Shown piece by piece: positions 1 to 9,673 of a stretch of DNA of 64,000 nucleotides. A program made the position numbers and the translations under genes. Source of the DNA: Brumimicrobium mesophilum (lineage in GTDB: Bacteria; Bacteroidota; Bacteroidia; Flavobacteriales_D; Crocinitomicaceae); NCBI RefSeq assembly GCF_003025005.1, contig NZ_PVSS01000001.1, positions 62,001 through 126,000 on the forward strand, read 5' to 3'. The notes below the pieces were generated by a model. That model was not told the DNA's origin, did no database searches, and was given only the letters and a program-made list of their open reading frames with translations. The first letter of the stretch is position 1. Every line of letters starts with the position of its first letter.

Positions 1-15
1 AGAAAATTAGAATAA

Positions 16-1326
16 ATGAGTGAAACAAAAGAACAATTGAAATACAAGGTTAAAGATATCAGCCTTGCAGATTACGGAAGAAAAGAAATTAGACTTGCCG
101 AGGCAGATATGCCAGGATTAATGTCATTGCGTAAAGAATATGGTGCTGATAAACCATTAAAAGGTGCACGTATTGCAGGTTGTTTGCACATGACTATTCA
201 GACAGCTGTTCTAATTGAAACATTAGTTGAATTAGGTGCAGATGTAACTTGGTCTTCTTGTAACATTTTCTCTACACAAGATCACGCAGCTGCTGCCATT
301 GCTGCAGCAGGAATTCCAGTTTTCGCATGGAAAGGAATGAATGAAGAGGAATTTGACTGGTGTATTGAACAAACATTACACACTTTTAAAGATGGTCAAC
401 CTTTAAATATGATTCTTGATGATGGTGGAGATTTAACGAACATGGTATTTGATCGTTTCCCAGAATTAACAAAAGACATTAAAGGACTTTCTGAAGAAAC
501 GACTACAGGAGTTCACCGTTTATACGAAAGAAAGAAAAATGGTACTTTAGTAATGCCAGCAATCAACGTAAACGATTCAGTTACAAAATCTAAATTTGAC
601 AACAAATACGGATGTAAAGAATCATTAGTTGATGCAATTCGTCGTGCTACTGATACAATGATGGCTGGTAAAGTTGTTGTTGTTTGTGGATACGGAGATG
701 TTGGTAAAGGTTCTGCAGCTTCACTTAGAGGTGCTGGTGCACGTGTAATCGTTACTGAAATCGACCCAATTTGTGCGCTTCAAGCTGCAATGGATGGTTT
801 CGAAGTTAAAAAATTGGATAGTGTTGTTGACCGTGTTGATATCGTTGTTACAACGACTGGAAACAAAGACATCGTTGTTGGTCGTCACTTCAAAAAAATG
901 AAAGACAAAGTAATCGTTTGTAACATTGGCCACTTCGACAATGAAATCGACGTTGCTTGGTTAAACGAGAACGCTACAACAAAAGACGAAATTAAACCAC
1001 AAGTTGATTTATATGACTTAGATGGAAAAGATATCATTCTTTTAGCTGAAGGTCGTTTAGTAAACTTAGGTTGTGCTACAGGTCACCCATCATTCGTTAT
1101 GTCTAACTCTTTTGCTAACCAAACTTTGGCGCAAATGGAGCTTTGGAACAACACTGACAAATATGAAAACGATGTTTATATGTTGCCAAAACACCTTGAT
1201 GAGAAAGTTGCTGAATTGCACCTTGCGAAAATTGGTGTTGAGCTAGAAGAACTTTCTAAAGATCAAGCCGATTATATCGGAGTTGATGTTAAAGGGCCAT
1301 ATAAGCCAGAACATTACCGTTACTAG
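16..1326 (+). CDS. ahcY: Adenosylhomocysteinase (SAH hydrolase)
   Basis: This cytosolic NAD-dependent enzyme splits S-adenosylhomocysteine into adenosine and homocysteine, clearing the inhibitor left by methyl transfer. The 436-residue product is full length for the family. The Rossmann NAD loop GYGDVGKG lies near residues 225-232, and the substrate and catalytic region [13 protein letters not shown] near 184-196. A conserved [14 protein letters not shown] segment and the family's typical C-terminal KPEHYRY are also present. The ATG at 16 is the natural start; the window edge leaves too little upstream sequence to judge the promoter. The gene stands alone on this strand and is followed by a strong hairpin terminator at about 1494-1530, so it looks monocistronic at its 3' side. 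Identification is secure. Confidence 0.98.
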   Translation: MSETKEQLKYKVKDISLADYGRKEIRLAEADMPGLMSLRKEYGADKPLKGARIAGCLHMTIQTAVLIETLVELGADVTWSSCNIFSTQDHAAAAIAAAGIPVFAWKGMNEEEFDWCIEQTLHTFKDGQPLNMILDDGGDLTNMVFDRFPELTKDIKGLSEETTTGVHRLYERKKNGTLVMPAINVNDSVTKSKFDNKYGCKESLVDAIRRATDTMMAGKVVVVCGYGDVGKGSAASLRGAGARVIVTEIDPICALQAAMDGFEVKKLDSVVDRVDIVVTTTGNKDIVVGRHFKKMKDKVIVCNIGHFDNEIDVAWLNENATTKDEIKPQVDLYDLDGKDIILLAEGRLVNLGCATGHPSFVMSNSFANQTLAQMELWNNTDKYENDVYMLPKHLDEKVAELHLAKIGVELEELSKDQADYIGVDVKGPYKPEHYRY

Positions 1327-1349
1327 TCTTTTCTGTTTTTAAAGCTCAA

Positions 1350-1451
1350 TAGCGGCGTTGCAATTAGTTTTGAAAATTAAACCTTCGACTGAGCCCAGTG
1401 CATCGCATTGACAAAAGTCAACTTATAATTTGAAAAACATACGAGCCTTGC
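1350..1451. repeat. Interspersed palindromic repeat, copy A
   Basis: This non-coding stretch just after ahcY aligns by eye with 50514-50592. Shared blocks occur in the same order: TAGCnGCnTTGCA, GTTTTnnAAAT, CATTGACnnnnGTCAACT, a T-rich/A-rich arm, and CGnGCCTTG. The core is a small stem TTGAC/GTCAA at 1408-1412 and 1417-1421 enclosed by imperfect outer arms. Copy A carries about 20 extra bases before the core relative to copy B. It looks like a mobile or RNA-structured intergenic repeat rather than part of either flanking gene. Confidence 0.6.
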
Positions 1452-1493
1452 TCTAGAGCTTCAAAAATCAGAAAATAGCATTATAGCATATTG

Positions 1494-1530
1494 AAAGAGT
1501 CTAAACAATTAAGTTTAGACTCTTTTTTTT
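1494..1530 (+). terminator. Rho-independent terminator after ahcY
   Basis: A perfect stem AAAGAGTCTAAAC / GTTTAGACTCTTT with a six-base loop is followed by a run of T on the plus strand. It is placed to end ahcY transcription. Confidence 0.85.
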
Positions 1531-1655
1531 TTGGAAATTATTCTCCAGAAAAGATGATGTACCGTTTGCAAACCGTCCATATCTTTTCTATTCCAATCTT
1601 TTTGAAACGCCATGCATACCTAAATTGGGCAAGTATACCTCTTCAAAAAAAGGCC

Positions 1656-1687
1656 AAAAAAAAAGCCCCGACTAAAAGTCGAGGCCT
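1656..1687 (-). terminator. Rho-independent terminator after rplY
   Basis: Read on the minus strand, GCCTCGAC pairs with GTCGGGGC (one G-T wobble) around a five-base loop and is followed by nine T. It lies about 25 bp past the rplY stop codon. Confidence 0.85.
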
Positions 1688-1712
1688 TAAACATTTTAAA
1701 GTATATTGTTTG

Positions 1713-2324
1713 TTAATCTTCAGTCGATTCAGCAGCTTCTTCAGCTCCTTCTTCTTCTTCGTCATCATCTGTATCAACAGCACCACGAGACATTTTAACT
1801 GAAACTACAACAGCACTTTCATTTTCCAATGTTTTTACACCTGGCATATCGATATCTCTTACACGGATTGACTGACCAATACGAAGAGGTGTGATATCAA
1901 TTTCTACTTCATTTGGAAGATCTTTAGGAAGACCTTCTACTTTTAATGTACGGAAGATAGTCATTAAACGACCACCATTCAATACACCTTTAGAACGACC
2001 AGTAACACGGATTGGAATACCAATTTTTACTGGTTTATCATCAGCTAATTCAAGAAAATCAACATGCATTGGTTTATCCGTAATCGGGTGCATTTGTTTT
2101 GCTTGGATTATCGCCATTTTCTTTGTACCATCAAGATCCAATTCTATTTGGTAAACATTTGGTGAAAAGATTAATTTTTCTAAATCTACTGAACGAACTG
2201 AAAAGCAAAATTGCTCTCCTGATCCGTAAAGTACACAAGGAACATTACCGTTAGCTCTAACAGCTTTTGTTTCCTTTTTTCCTACGCTCGCTCTAAGCGA
2301 ACCGCTCAATTGTACTACTTTCAT
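1713..2324 (-). CDS. rplY: 50S ribosomal protein L25, long CTC-type (bL25)
   Basis: This protein binds 5S rRNA in the large ribosomal subunit. The 203-residue product begins with the L25 core (residues about 5-95, including a VPCVLYGSG segment), followed by the beta-rich C-terminal domain of the longer CTC form. It ends in a very acidic tail of D/E and A residues over the last 25 positions. That is longer than the 94-residue E. coli L25 but normal for Bacteroidota. The gene follows prs by 14 bp on the same strand, the common prs-rplY pairing. A terminator lies directly downstream, so pth, a frequent third member, is not present here. Confidence 0.95.
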   Translation of the reverse strand: MKVVQLSGSLRASVGKKETKAVRANGNVPCVLYGSGEQFCFSVRSVDLEKLIFSPNVYQIELDLDGTKKMAIIQAKQMHPITDKPMHVDFLELADDKPVKIGIPIRVTGRSKGVLNGGRLMTIFRTLKVEGLPKDLPNEVEIDITPLRIGQSIRVRDIDMPGVKTLENESAVVVSVKMSRGAVDTDDDEEEEGAEEAAESTED

Positions 2325-2338
2325 TGTTTTGTTTTAAT

Positions 2339-3280
2339 TTATGATATTATAAAATGTTTACTAATTGATTTGTCGTGAACCATTCTTTGGATTACATCTC
2401 CAAATAATGGAGCCACAGAAACTACACGAATCTTATTGCTTTGTCTCTTCAACGGAATTGTATCAGTTACGATCAATTCTGTAATTTTAGAAGCCTCTAT
2501 ACGTTCATAAGCTGGACCTGAAAGAACAGCATGTGAAATATATGCTCGAACACTATTCGCTCCTTGATCCATCATAAGGTCTGCCGCTTTTGTTAAAGTT
2601 CCAGCAGTATCTATCATGTCATCTACAAGCACTACGTCTTTTCCTTTTACATCACCAATCACGGTCATTTCAGAAATTACATTGGCTTTTGCTCTTTGCT
2701 TGTGACAAAGTGCCAAACCTAAGTCTAATTTTTTAGCATAAGAATTGGCGCGTTTTGCACCTCCTACATCTGGAGCTGCCATAACAACATTTCCACTTTC
2801 TGCCATTTTTTGAATTTCTGGAAAGAAAACAGTTGAAGCATACAAATGATCAACAGGAACTTCAAAGAAACCTTGAATTTGATCTGCATGTAAATCCGTT
2901 GTCATTACACGACTCACTCCTGCAGCCATTAACATATTTGCAACCAATTTTGCTCCAATGGCAACACGCGGTTTGTCTTTTCTATCCTGACGTGCAAAAC
3001 CGAAATAAGGCATAACGGCAATAATTTTACGCGCAGAAGCACGTTTTGCTGCATCAACCATCAACAACAACTCCATCAAGTTATCTGAAGGAGGTGGTGT
3101 AGATTGAATAATAAAAACATCTTTTCCACGAACCGTTTCCTCAAACGAAGGCTGAAACTCTCCATCGCTAAACTCAGCTACGGTAACCTCTCCTAAAGGA
3201 ATTCCAAATTCTTTAGCTATTTCTGCACCCAACTTTTGAGTGGCTCTACCTGCAAATATTTTTACTTCTTTTGACATCAC
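2339..3280 (-). CDS. prs: Ribose-phosphate pyrophosphokinase (PRPP synthase)
   Basis: This enzyme makes phosphoribosyl pyrophosphate from ribose 5-phosphate and ATP for purine, pyrimidine, histidine, tryptophan and NAD synthesis. The 313-residue length is normal. Family landmarks include the ATP-side segment FARQDRKDKPR near 95-105, DLHADQIQGFF near 129-139, and the PRPP loop VLVDDMIDTAGTL near 217-229. Two consecutive Met codons begin the frame, so the start could be either. A Bacteroidota promoter lies within 55 bp upstream, and rplY follows by 14 bp as the second gene of the operon. Confidence 0.97.
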   Translation of the reverse strand: MMSKEVKIFAGRATQKLGAEIAKEFGIPLGEVTVAEFSDGEFQPSFEETVRGKDVFIIQSTPPPSDNLMELLLMVDAAKRASARKIIAVMPYFGFARQDRKDKPRVAIGAKLVANMLMAAGVSRVMTTDLHADQIQGFFEVPVDHLYASTVFFPEIQKMAESGNVVMAAPDVGGAKRANSYAKKLDLGLALCHKQRAKANVISEMTVIGDVKGKDVVLVDDMIDTAGTLTKAADLMMDQGANSVRAYISHAVLSGPAYERIEASKITELIVTDTIPLKRQSNKIRVVSVAPLFGDVIQRMVHDKSISKHFIIS

Positions 3281-3299
3281 TTGATAGTTTTCAAGGGGA

Positions 3300-3333
3300 C
3301 AAAGTTACATAAATATATTGTCTAAGCACCAAT
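3300..3333 (-). promoter_or_regulatory. Putative primary-sigma promoter of prs-rplY
   Basis: On the minus strand TAACTTTG (3307-3300) matches the Bacteroidota -7 box TAnnTTTG. An ATTG lies about 22 bases further upstream, in place of the -33 TTTG. The distance to the prs start is about 20 bp. Confidence 0.55.
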
Positions 3334-3860
3334 ACTTAATAATAGAATTCTGCTTAATGCTTATCGGATACTTTACCCCGAACTACTTTTGAATAAAAAC
3401 ATCACTAATAACCGGTGTTTTTCTTTTTGGCATCGCCCCATAAAGAAACAAAAATGTCTAGCGCCTGATATTTTTTATTGTCTCCACTCCTAGAAGTCGA
3501 TAATGTCGGTGATCTCTTTCGCAAGCTCCAGAGCTTCCGCCATTATTAGCGACTTCTAGCACGCTCCATCTTCAAAAAAACATAAAGCGCGTCCAAAAAA
3601 CAACAGATTTCCTTAAATTTATTTGTTTTGGATTTCATATTGAGGCATTTAAATTTTAGCTCTCCTATAAAATTAAGCTTCCTATTTACAAAGCAAGCCT
3701 AATATCGCTGTATAAATAATTTGGGGGTAAAGAAGACGATAGGCACTTTCTGCTTTTATTCTAATCCTAAAATACCATTGGTATTCAGGAACTAAAATCA
3801 AGCGATTTGATATGTTTTCAATCTTTATTTTAATTAATCTAACGAATCAATCCTTAAAGA
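3334..3860. other. Intergenic region with a nested inverted repeat
   Basis: No coding frame of note lies between prs and the hutI promoter. The main structure is an inverted repeat: CTAGAAGTCG plus ATAATG at 3490-3505 pairs with CATTAT plus CGACTTCTAG at 3541-3559, with a three-base bulge. A second small palindrome, AAGCTC/GAGCTT, sits inside the loop. The patch is slightly GC-richer than its surroundings and resembles a small interspersed element. The rest is AT-rich sequence in which I see nothing. Confidence 0.5.
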
Positions 3861-3891
3861 TTTGGAATAAGTGCAGTTTCAATTAAATTTG
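3861..3891 (+). promoter_or_regulatory. Promoter of hutI
   Basis: TTTG at 3861-3864, a 19-base spacer, then TAAATTTG at 3884-3891 fit the Bacteroidota primary-sigma consensus (TTTG at -33, TAnnTTTG at -7) without mismatch. The hutI ATG follows 29 bp downstream. Confidence 0.75.
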
Positions 3892-3920
3892 AGCTATATT
3901 AAAAAATAGAACTTAGGGTT

Positions 3921-5186
3921 ATGGCGAAAATGTTAATCAAAAACATCAAAGGATTATTTCAAACTGGTGATAATTTACCAAAATATAAAAAGGGTGCACA
4001 AATGGATAATGGAGACATTATTGAAAATGCCTTCTTGGCAATTGAGGATGATGAAATTATTGCATTTGGAAAAATGGAAGATTGGGCTGGAATTACCGAT
4101 TGGAGAGATCTTGATGTAATTGATGCTGAAGGAAAATATGTTTTACCAACTTTTTGTGACTCCCATACCCACGCTGTTTTTGCGGCTACACGAGAAGAAG
4201 AATTTGAAGATAGAATTAAAGGTCTTTCTTACGAAGAAATTGCATTAAAAGGTGGTGGAATTTTAAATTCTGCAGCTAAATTGCAAGAAATGGATGAAGA
4301 TACACTATTCGAAGAAGCGCTAGATAGAATTCATGGATTAGTTGAATACGGAACAGGAGCAATTGAAATAAAATCAGGCTATGGCTTATCAGTTGAAGGA
4401 GAATTAAAAATGCTTCGTGTGATTAAAAGATTAAAAGCCGCTTCTCCAATGGAAATTAAGGCAACATTTTTAGGTGCTCATGCATTTCCAAAAGAATATA
4501 AAGAGAACCAACAAGCATATATAGATCTTATTGTTAATGAAATGCTACCTAAAATAGCTGAGGAGAAATTAGCTGATTACATCGATTGTTTTTGTGAAAG
4601 AAATTATTTCACGGTAGAGCAAATGACACATTTAATGAAAGAAGGAGCTAAATACAACTTGATTCCTAAAGTTCATGTCAATCAGTTCTCAATAATGGGA
4701 GGAATAAAAGCAGCTGTTGATCATGGGGCGCTCTCTGTTGACCACCTTGAAGAATTAGATAAAAATGATATTGAAGCTTTAAAAGGAAGTGAAACAATGC
4801 CAACTTTTTTGCCTGGTTGTTCTTTTTTCTTATCTATCCCTTTTGGTAAAGCAAGAGAAGTAATAGCTGAAGATTTACCGCTAGCCTTGGCTTCTGACTT
4901 CAACCCAGGTTCTTCTCCAAGTGGAAATATGCAACTTTTAACATCAATTGCATGCACAAAAATGAACATGACGCCAATTGAAACGTTAAATGCTACAACT
5001 TTAAATACAGCATATGCAATGGGGATTTCTGACACTCATGGCTCGATTACTGTTGGTAAGAAAGCAAATATTATGATAACGAAAGAAATTTCTTCACTTG
5101 CTAGAATTCCATACTCCTTTGGTGAAAACATCATTGAGACAGTTATTTTGAATGGGAAAACATTTGCTTTAAACAAAAAAGAATAA
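3921..5186 (+). CDS. hutI: Imidazolonepropionase
   Basis: This amidohydrolase carries out the third step of histidine breakdown, opening 4-imidazolone-5-propanoate to N-formimino-L-glutamate. The 421 residues match the family. The metal-binding HTH motif sits near residues 82-84 in a CDSHTHAVFAATREEEFE context, the KGGGI loop lies about 30 residues later, and LASDFNPGSSPSG near 323-335 supplies the conserved Asp. A consensus promoter lies just upstream. The other histidine-degradation genes (hutH, hutU, hutG) are not in the window, so the pathway must be completed elsewhere. The next gene starts 29 bp downstream on the same strand and may be co-transcribed, though no functional link is obvious. 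Confidence 0.95.
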   Translation: MAKMLIKNIKGLFQTGDNLPKYKKGAQMDNGDIIENAFLAIEDDEIIAFGKMEDWAGITDWRDLDVIDAEGKYVLPTFCDSHTHAVFAATREEEFEDRIKGLSYEEIALKGGGILNSAAKLQEMDEDTLFEEALDRIHGLVEYGTGAIEIKSGYGLSVEGELKMLRVIKRLKAASPMEIKATFLGAHAFPKEYKENQQAYIDLIVNEMLPKIAEEKLADYIDCFCERNYFTVEQMTHLMKEGAKYNLIPKVHVNQFSIMGGIKAAVDHGALSVDHLEELDKNDIEALKGSETMPTFLPGCSFFLSIPFGKAREVIAEDLPLALASDFNPGSSPSGNMQLLTSIACTKMNMTPIETLNATTLNTAYAMGISDTHGSITVGKKANIMITKEISSLARIPYSFGENIIETVILNGKTFALNKKE

Positions 5187-5215
5187 AGATTTAAAATAAA
5201 ATTCACTCACTATTT

Positions 5216-8200
5216 ATGCGTCATTGTTTACTTTTCTTTTCTTTAATACTCGCTTTCTTTTCTGCTGCACAGAAAGGTGGAATCGATAGGTCAAACTACC
5301 AATTGTTATGGGAAATTTCTCGAGCGGATATGCAAGGGAATGCCTATTTATTTGGGACGTATCACAGCAATGACAATGATGTTTTTGAATTTCCTGACTC
5401 CTTATATTCGGCTTTATTGATGGCTGACGCTGTAGTTTTGGAAACAGACATCACGGAATTTATGTTGGACGAATCCACTATAATTCCAAATTTAGGATAC
5501 AACAAATCTTATCTTCTAAAATGGGTTGTTCCGGCAAGAAGTACAGATAAGATTACCTATACGGCCTATGGTTCGGATGAAGGTAGACCGCAGTTTATCG
5601 ACATGTATTTTAAGCAAATCGCGGATAATTGCTCAAAATCATTTTACCCATTAGAAACAATTGAAGATCAATTACAAATTGGTTTAAATAATGAGCTTGA
5701 TCCTAACGCCCCTAGAAACATAAAAATGATTTCTAGGCAAGAACTGAAGCAGAAGTATTTAGAGGGAAACGCTCGTGATTTGCACAAATACACTAGAAAT
5801 TCGACACTTGAATACCTTGATTTGTATAAAGATTTAATTGTTGACCGAAATTTTAAAATGGCGGAAGGAATTGACACTTTGGTACATCAACACAATTCTA
5901 CCTTCATTGCTGTAGGAGCTTCCCATCTACTGGGTTCTAAAGGAATTGTGCCATTATTAAGAAAAAAAGGATATACTGTTAGGGCTGTGAATGCTGATTT
6001 TTCTAATGATGAAACCAAAGACGAATTTGCATTAAGAAAATGTGCCAATTATAATTATGTAGACCAAAGATTTGGAGCTAAATTACGTTTTGGTGGAAAA
6101 CCAGCAATCAAAGAGTTAGGAAATGCTGACCGTTTAATTCAATATCAAGAATTAGGTCAAGGAAACACCTACTCTCTTTCAATTTACAATTATGGTGTTG
6201 AGGTTAACCTAGAGAACCAAGTCAGAAATTATTTCAAAGATCCAAAGCTGTCAACAGTTCAATTTGATTCCTTAGCTATCAACAAGGATGTGAAAGCCTA
6301 TCAAGGTTTAATTACAAATTCAGATGGCAATAAAGAATGGATTAGAATTTTCAAGAAGGGAAATGTCCTTTATACACTTTCTGCTAAAGGAGGTTACAGG
6401 TTCATCAACTCCAATCGTTACCTGAAATTCTTTGATGGCTTTCAGTTTACCCAAGATGAGATTGACATTAGAATGAATCAAACCGTGATAAGTGAATCCA
6501 AGACAATGCTGCTCAAATTTCCTAAGAATTACTTTTCAGAAAACAGAGTGTTGGATTTTGATAAGGTTTGGGATGTCAAATGGATTAACCCTTTCAATGG
6601 TGAAATTCTTTATGCATATGAGAGCATAATGACCGATAACACCATAAGCTATGACAACAAAGAATTTGGAGATTACATCCTTGCACGCTATCATCCCGAC
6701 AGTGTTAAAATTGACAATAAAAGTCAAATTGAAGGTGAATCTATTTCAAAATCATACATCGCTCATTCGAATGGCTATTTAATTCATGGCAGAATTCGAC
6801 AAATTGGAAATGTCATTCAGTTTATCGAATACACCGGAAAAGATGAAGTTAGAAGAAAAGAATTTTTGCGTAACTTCGATGCTCTTCAGGCCTTTCCTAC
6901 AACAAAACAAAATAAAAAAATCACGAATTTAGACTTTGAAACATTCATCAATAAAGGTGATTTCAAATTAGAAATAATTGAAACTGAAAAATATGAATTT
7001 CAAGAAACTAAAAATTACAATTTAGTAGATTCTGAAACAAGTATTGCCTATAATGTAATGGTGAAAAAATTTCATCCTTGGTCATTTTCGCAAAAATCCA
7101 TAAAAGAATTATTGATCGACCAAATTCAGTGGAAAAATGATTTAACAGTCAAAAAAATAGATACAACTTTCGAACTAAATGGACCGATTCCTACAATGAA
7201 TTTCAGCATTTATTATCCTGGTTCAGAGAACAGGTTTAAAGGAAAGGTAACATTAATTGGTAAAACAATTTTTATTTCCAACATGACATATCCTGAAAAG
7301 GCAAACATGCAATACAAGAACATTCCCTTTTTAGACAGTCTAAAGCTCTTTGAAAAGGATTCGGTTTCAATTCAAAAATTGGATATTCCGCTTTTGAAAA
7401 ATGAAATCATGGTGAATGGCGGTTCTGCGGTGGAGGATTTAATAATTGAAGGACACGTAGGAGATAGTGTATTGCATTTAATGTTAGACTGGCCCGCTCA
7501 ATTTTGGGACAATTTTGATGAAGAAGGAATACTTTTATCTTCCGTTGTTTATGGTTTAGATTGGAAAACGACTGACCGAAATTTATATGATTATTGGAAA
7601 GAAAGAACAAATGCTAAAAATGTGTTCTTTACAATTTCTGTTTTATACAATTTACAGGAAAAGGGCAATTCTGCAGACTATATGAAAGTAGTGAATGAAA
7701 CTAAAGAAGATAAATCCAATGAAATTGATTTCTATAGGTTTTTAGCAATAAACGACCCTAAAAACGACTTTTTGATCGAAGTTTGGCCTGTATTCAGTAC
7801 AATGCTTGAAGATAGCTTATCGTGGAACATTAGTTTCATGCTACCCGAATTAATGAACAAGCAATTCTTTCAGGATTATTTCACAAGCGCAAAATTTGTG
7901 AAAGCTGTTACCAGTGACACTCAACCACCTTGGGCTGCATTCCGTTATTTTGAAATAATGTTTGAATATGGCCTTCCAAAAGATCAATTTTCAAAGATGT
8001 TAAAAGTGTGGAATAAAAACAAAAATGACCACAAAACAGGAAGTATCGCTGCTTGGAGAACTATTATTGGAGAAAAAATTTCAGGAAAGGAAAAACGATT
8101 AATTAAAAAAGATGCAGCTGTAGCTATTTCATATTCCAAGGTAATGGCTGTTTCAGAAAACCCTGTTTACGATTTATTGAGCTTCGAACAAATGATTGGT

Positions 8201-8485
8201 TATATCGCATTTGATCATTACAAGGATGCATATTTTGACAAAGACAAATCCTTAACTTACATCGAAAACAAAGTAATATCAGCAGCTGGGAATCAATTTA
8301 TATTTGCTTTTTATAAAATTGTAGAAAACGACAAAACATATTACATGGCCAGAGAAATTCCTAAAAACAAAATTTTACCTTCTTATGGAGGTTTTGGCGA
8401 AAACACCTTCTTCATTTATGGAAGTGAAGAATATCAACCTGAGAAGATTGAGGAAGAATTGGTGAAGAAGATTGAGAAGAAATAA
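5216..8485 (+). CDS. Large exported TraB/GumN-like protein
   Basis: The N-terminus has a signal peptide (hydrophobic to about residue 18, ending AAQK). The next 250 residues look like the TraB/GumN (PrgY-like) family: a first GxxH motif in YLFGTYHSND near residues 45-54, and a second in FIAVGASHLLGSKG near 230-243, followed by an acidic stretch. That family has a metalloprotease-like fold and unclear activity. The remaining 800 or so residues are unlike the usual 300-residue members; I recognise no domain in them, only mixed beta-rich and helical sequence without repeats. The product is 1089 residues, probably periplasmic or surface-exposed. It lies 29 bp after hutI. The N-terminal family call is fairly sure; the function is unknown. 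Confidence 0.8.
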   Translation: MRHCLLFFSLILAFFSAAQKGGIDRSNYQLLWEISRADMQGNAYLFGTYHSNDNDVFEFPDSLYSALLMADAVVLETDITEFMLDESTIIPNLGYNKSYLLKWVVPARSTDKITYTAYGSDEGRPQFIDMYFKQIADNCSKSFYPLETIEDQLQIGLNNELDPNAPRNIKMISRQELKQKYLEGNARDLHKYTRNSTLEYLDLYKDLIVDRNFKMAEGIDTLVHQHNSTFIAVGASHLLGSKGIVPLLRKKGYTVRAVNADFSNDETKDEFALRKCANYNYVDQRFGAKLRFGGKPAIKELGNADRLIQYQELGQGNTYSLSIYNYGVEVNLENQVRNYFKDPKLSTVQFDSLAINKDVKAYQGLITNSDGNKEWIRIFKKGNVLYTLSAKGGYRFINSNRYLKFFDGFQFTQDEIDIRMNQTVISESKTMLLKFPKNYFSENRVLDFDKVWDVKWINPFNGEILYAYESIMTDNTISYDNKEFGDYILARYHPDSVKIDNKSQIEGESISKSYIAHSNGYLIHGRIRQIGNVIQFIEYTGKDEVRRKEFLRNFDALQAFPTTKQNKKITNLDFETFINKGDFKLEIIETEKYEFQETKNYNLVDSETSIAYNVMVKKFHPWSFSQKSIKELLIDQIQWKNDLTVKKIDTTFELNGPIPTMNFSIYYPGSENRFKGKVTLIGKTIFISNMTYPEKANMQYKNIPFLDSLKLFEKDSVSIQKLDIPLLKNEIMVNGGSAVEDLIIEGHVGDSVLHLMLDWPAQFWDNFDEEGILLSSVVYGLDWKTTDRNLYDYWKERTNAKNVFFTISVLYNLQEKGNSADYMKVVNETKEDKSNEIDFYRFLAINDPKNDFLIEVWPVFSTMLEDSLSWNISFMLPELMNKQFFQDYFTSAKFVKAVTSDTQPPWAAFRYFEIMFEYGLPKDQFSKMLKVWNKNKNDHKTGSIAAWRTIIGEKISGKEKRLIKKDAAVAISYSKVMAVSENPVYDLLSFEQMIGYIAFDHYKDAYFDKDKSLTYIENKVISAAGNQFIFAFYKIVENDKTYYMAREIPKNKILPSYGGFGENTFFIYGSEEYQPEKIEEELVKKIEKK

Positions 8486-9058
8486 AAGTGATTAATCTAA
8501 TTTAAAATATGTTTTTTCGTTTACGTTATGGGGAAACGATTACGGATTAACGACATCCATTCCTGTTCGTAAAAAATGTTCAAAAAAAAATTTTACGTTA
8601 AAAAACGGCGATTTGATAAACACAACCGATGATAAAAAAACAAACCACTTTCACCTTTTGAAAGATCCCTCCATTGAGAAAATTAATAATTTTCTCAATG
8701 GAGGGATGACGAGGTTCAGAGAGAGAATAAGCAAAAAGAGTTCCCTCAGTCGTTGACACTTCATCGGAATGACGAGCGGTTGGTTTAGCACCATTTCTCC
8801 CGAAAACCAACACCATGCGGCGTCATTCCGACAAATTTTTAATTCTTAACTAAGAATTAAAATGCTGAAGATCGGATATGTTTCAGATCTTTTTTAAAGC
8901 TTTTGAGGATGTGTGTTCAAAAGAGGCAATCCCCATTTTTGAAATAAAAATGGCAAATACAAGGCTTGTGACAATCCTCTAACTCAGGAGGGTTTTCACA
9001 ACTCCTATTCACACGCCAGGAATTCCTAATTCGTAATTAAAAAAATAGCTGTGGCAAT
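8486..9058. repeat. Intergenic cluster of palindromes
   Basis: No gene is supported here, and a 72-codon minus-strand frame across 8598-8816 only reads through palindromes. There is a perfect palindrome of two 21-bp arms with a one-base centre at 8665-8707 (arms start ATCCCTCCATTGAG). A nested inverted repeat spans 8764-8831, with outer arms TCGGAATGACG/CGTCATTCCGA and inner arms GTTGGTTT/AAACCAAC. Three smaller hairpins follow: AATTCTTA/TAAGAATT near 8841, CCATTTTT/AAAAATGG near 8932, and TTGTGA/TCACAA at 8966-9001. The CGTCATTCCGA arms resemble a dispersed repeat type I recognise from flavobacterial genomes. Confidence 0.65.
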
Positions 9059-9673
9059 TTATTTATAAAAGTTCATTTCTTCGATATACTTGTGAACAGG
9101 ATCCGTCAATAAATAACGAACATCTTTCTTGTCTTTAATTGCCTGACGAATAAAACTAGAACTTACTTTCATTACTGGCGCATCATCACACATAATGATA
9201 TTCTTGTGTTTTTGTAATTCGTTTTCAGGTAGAGAACCAATTTGTTCCACTTCTTGTTCTTCTTGAATCGTTAAAACTCTTGGATAAACGTATAACTTAT
9301 GATTTTCTATGATATTTTCGAAGTTCTTCCATTTGTGGAGCGTTCTCAAATTATCTTCTCCCATAATTAAGTGAAACTCATTTTTCGGATGTTTATCCTT
9401 AAGATAAGCTAAGGTATCTGAGGTGTATGACGGACGTGGCATTTTAAATTCTATGTCACTTTCGCGTAGATTTTCATTGTCTTCTATTGCAACCCTAACT
9501 ATCGCTAATCGGTGATAATCTTCCAACAGAGACTTTTTCTTTTTAAGCGGGTTTTGTGGTGAAACCACCAACCAAACCTCATCCAAATCCGTGTAGTCCG
9601 CCATGTAATTGGAAATAATTAAATGTCCAATATGAATAGGGTTAAACGTTCCGAAGTACAGTCCTACTTTCAT
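9059..9673 (-). CDS. nadD: Nicotinate-nucleotide adenylyltransferase
   Basis: NadD joins nicotinate mononucleotide to AMP from ATP, giving deamido-NAD in NAD synthesis. The 204 residues are typical. The nucleotidyltransferase signature GTFNPIHIGH occupies residues 8-17, with the HxGH motif at its end, and a C-terminal VSSSFIR near residues 168-174 corresponds to the ISSTxIR phosphate-binding motif. It is the last gene of a yicC-gmk-nadD run on the minus strand. Its start overlaps the gmk stop by four bases (ATGA), implying coupled translation. A palindrome-rich region follows downstream. Confident call. Confidence 0.96.
   Translation of the reverse strand: MKVGLYFGTFNPIHIGHLIISNYMADYTDLDEVWLVVSPQNPLKKKKSLLEDYHRLAIVRVAIEDNENLRESDIEFKMPRPSYTSDTLAYLKDKHPKNEFHLIMGEDNLRTLHKWKNFENIIENHKLYVYPRVLTIQEEQEVEQIGSLPENELQKHKNIIMCDDAPVMKVSSSFIRQAIKDKKDVRYLLTDPVHKYIEEMNFYK

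Noticed and set aside
721-933. Minus-strand frame inside ahcY
   Set aside because: It is fully contained in a confident gene and has no domain or RBS support.
3921-5186. A complete histidine-utilisation operon around hutI
   Set aside because: No hutH, hutU or hutG homologue is present on either side.
8598-8816. 72-codon minus-strand frame in the palindrome cluster
   Set aside because: It reads through perfect inverted repeats, which create open frames by symmetry, and has no gene-like features.
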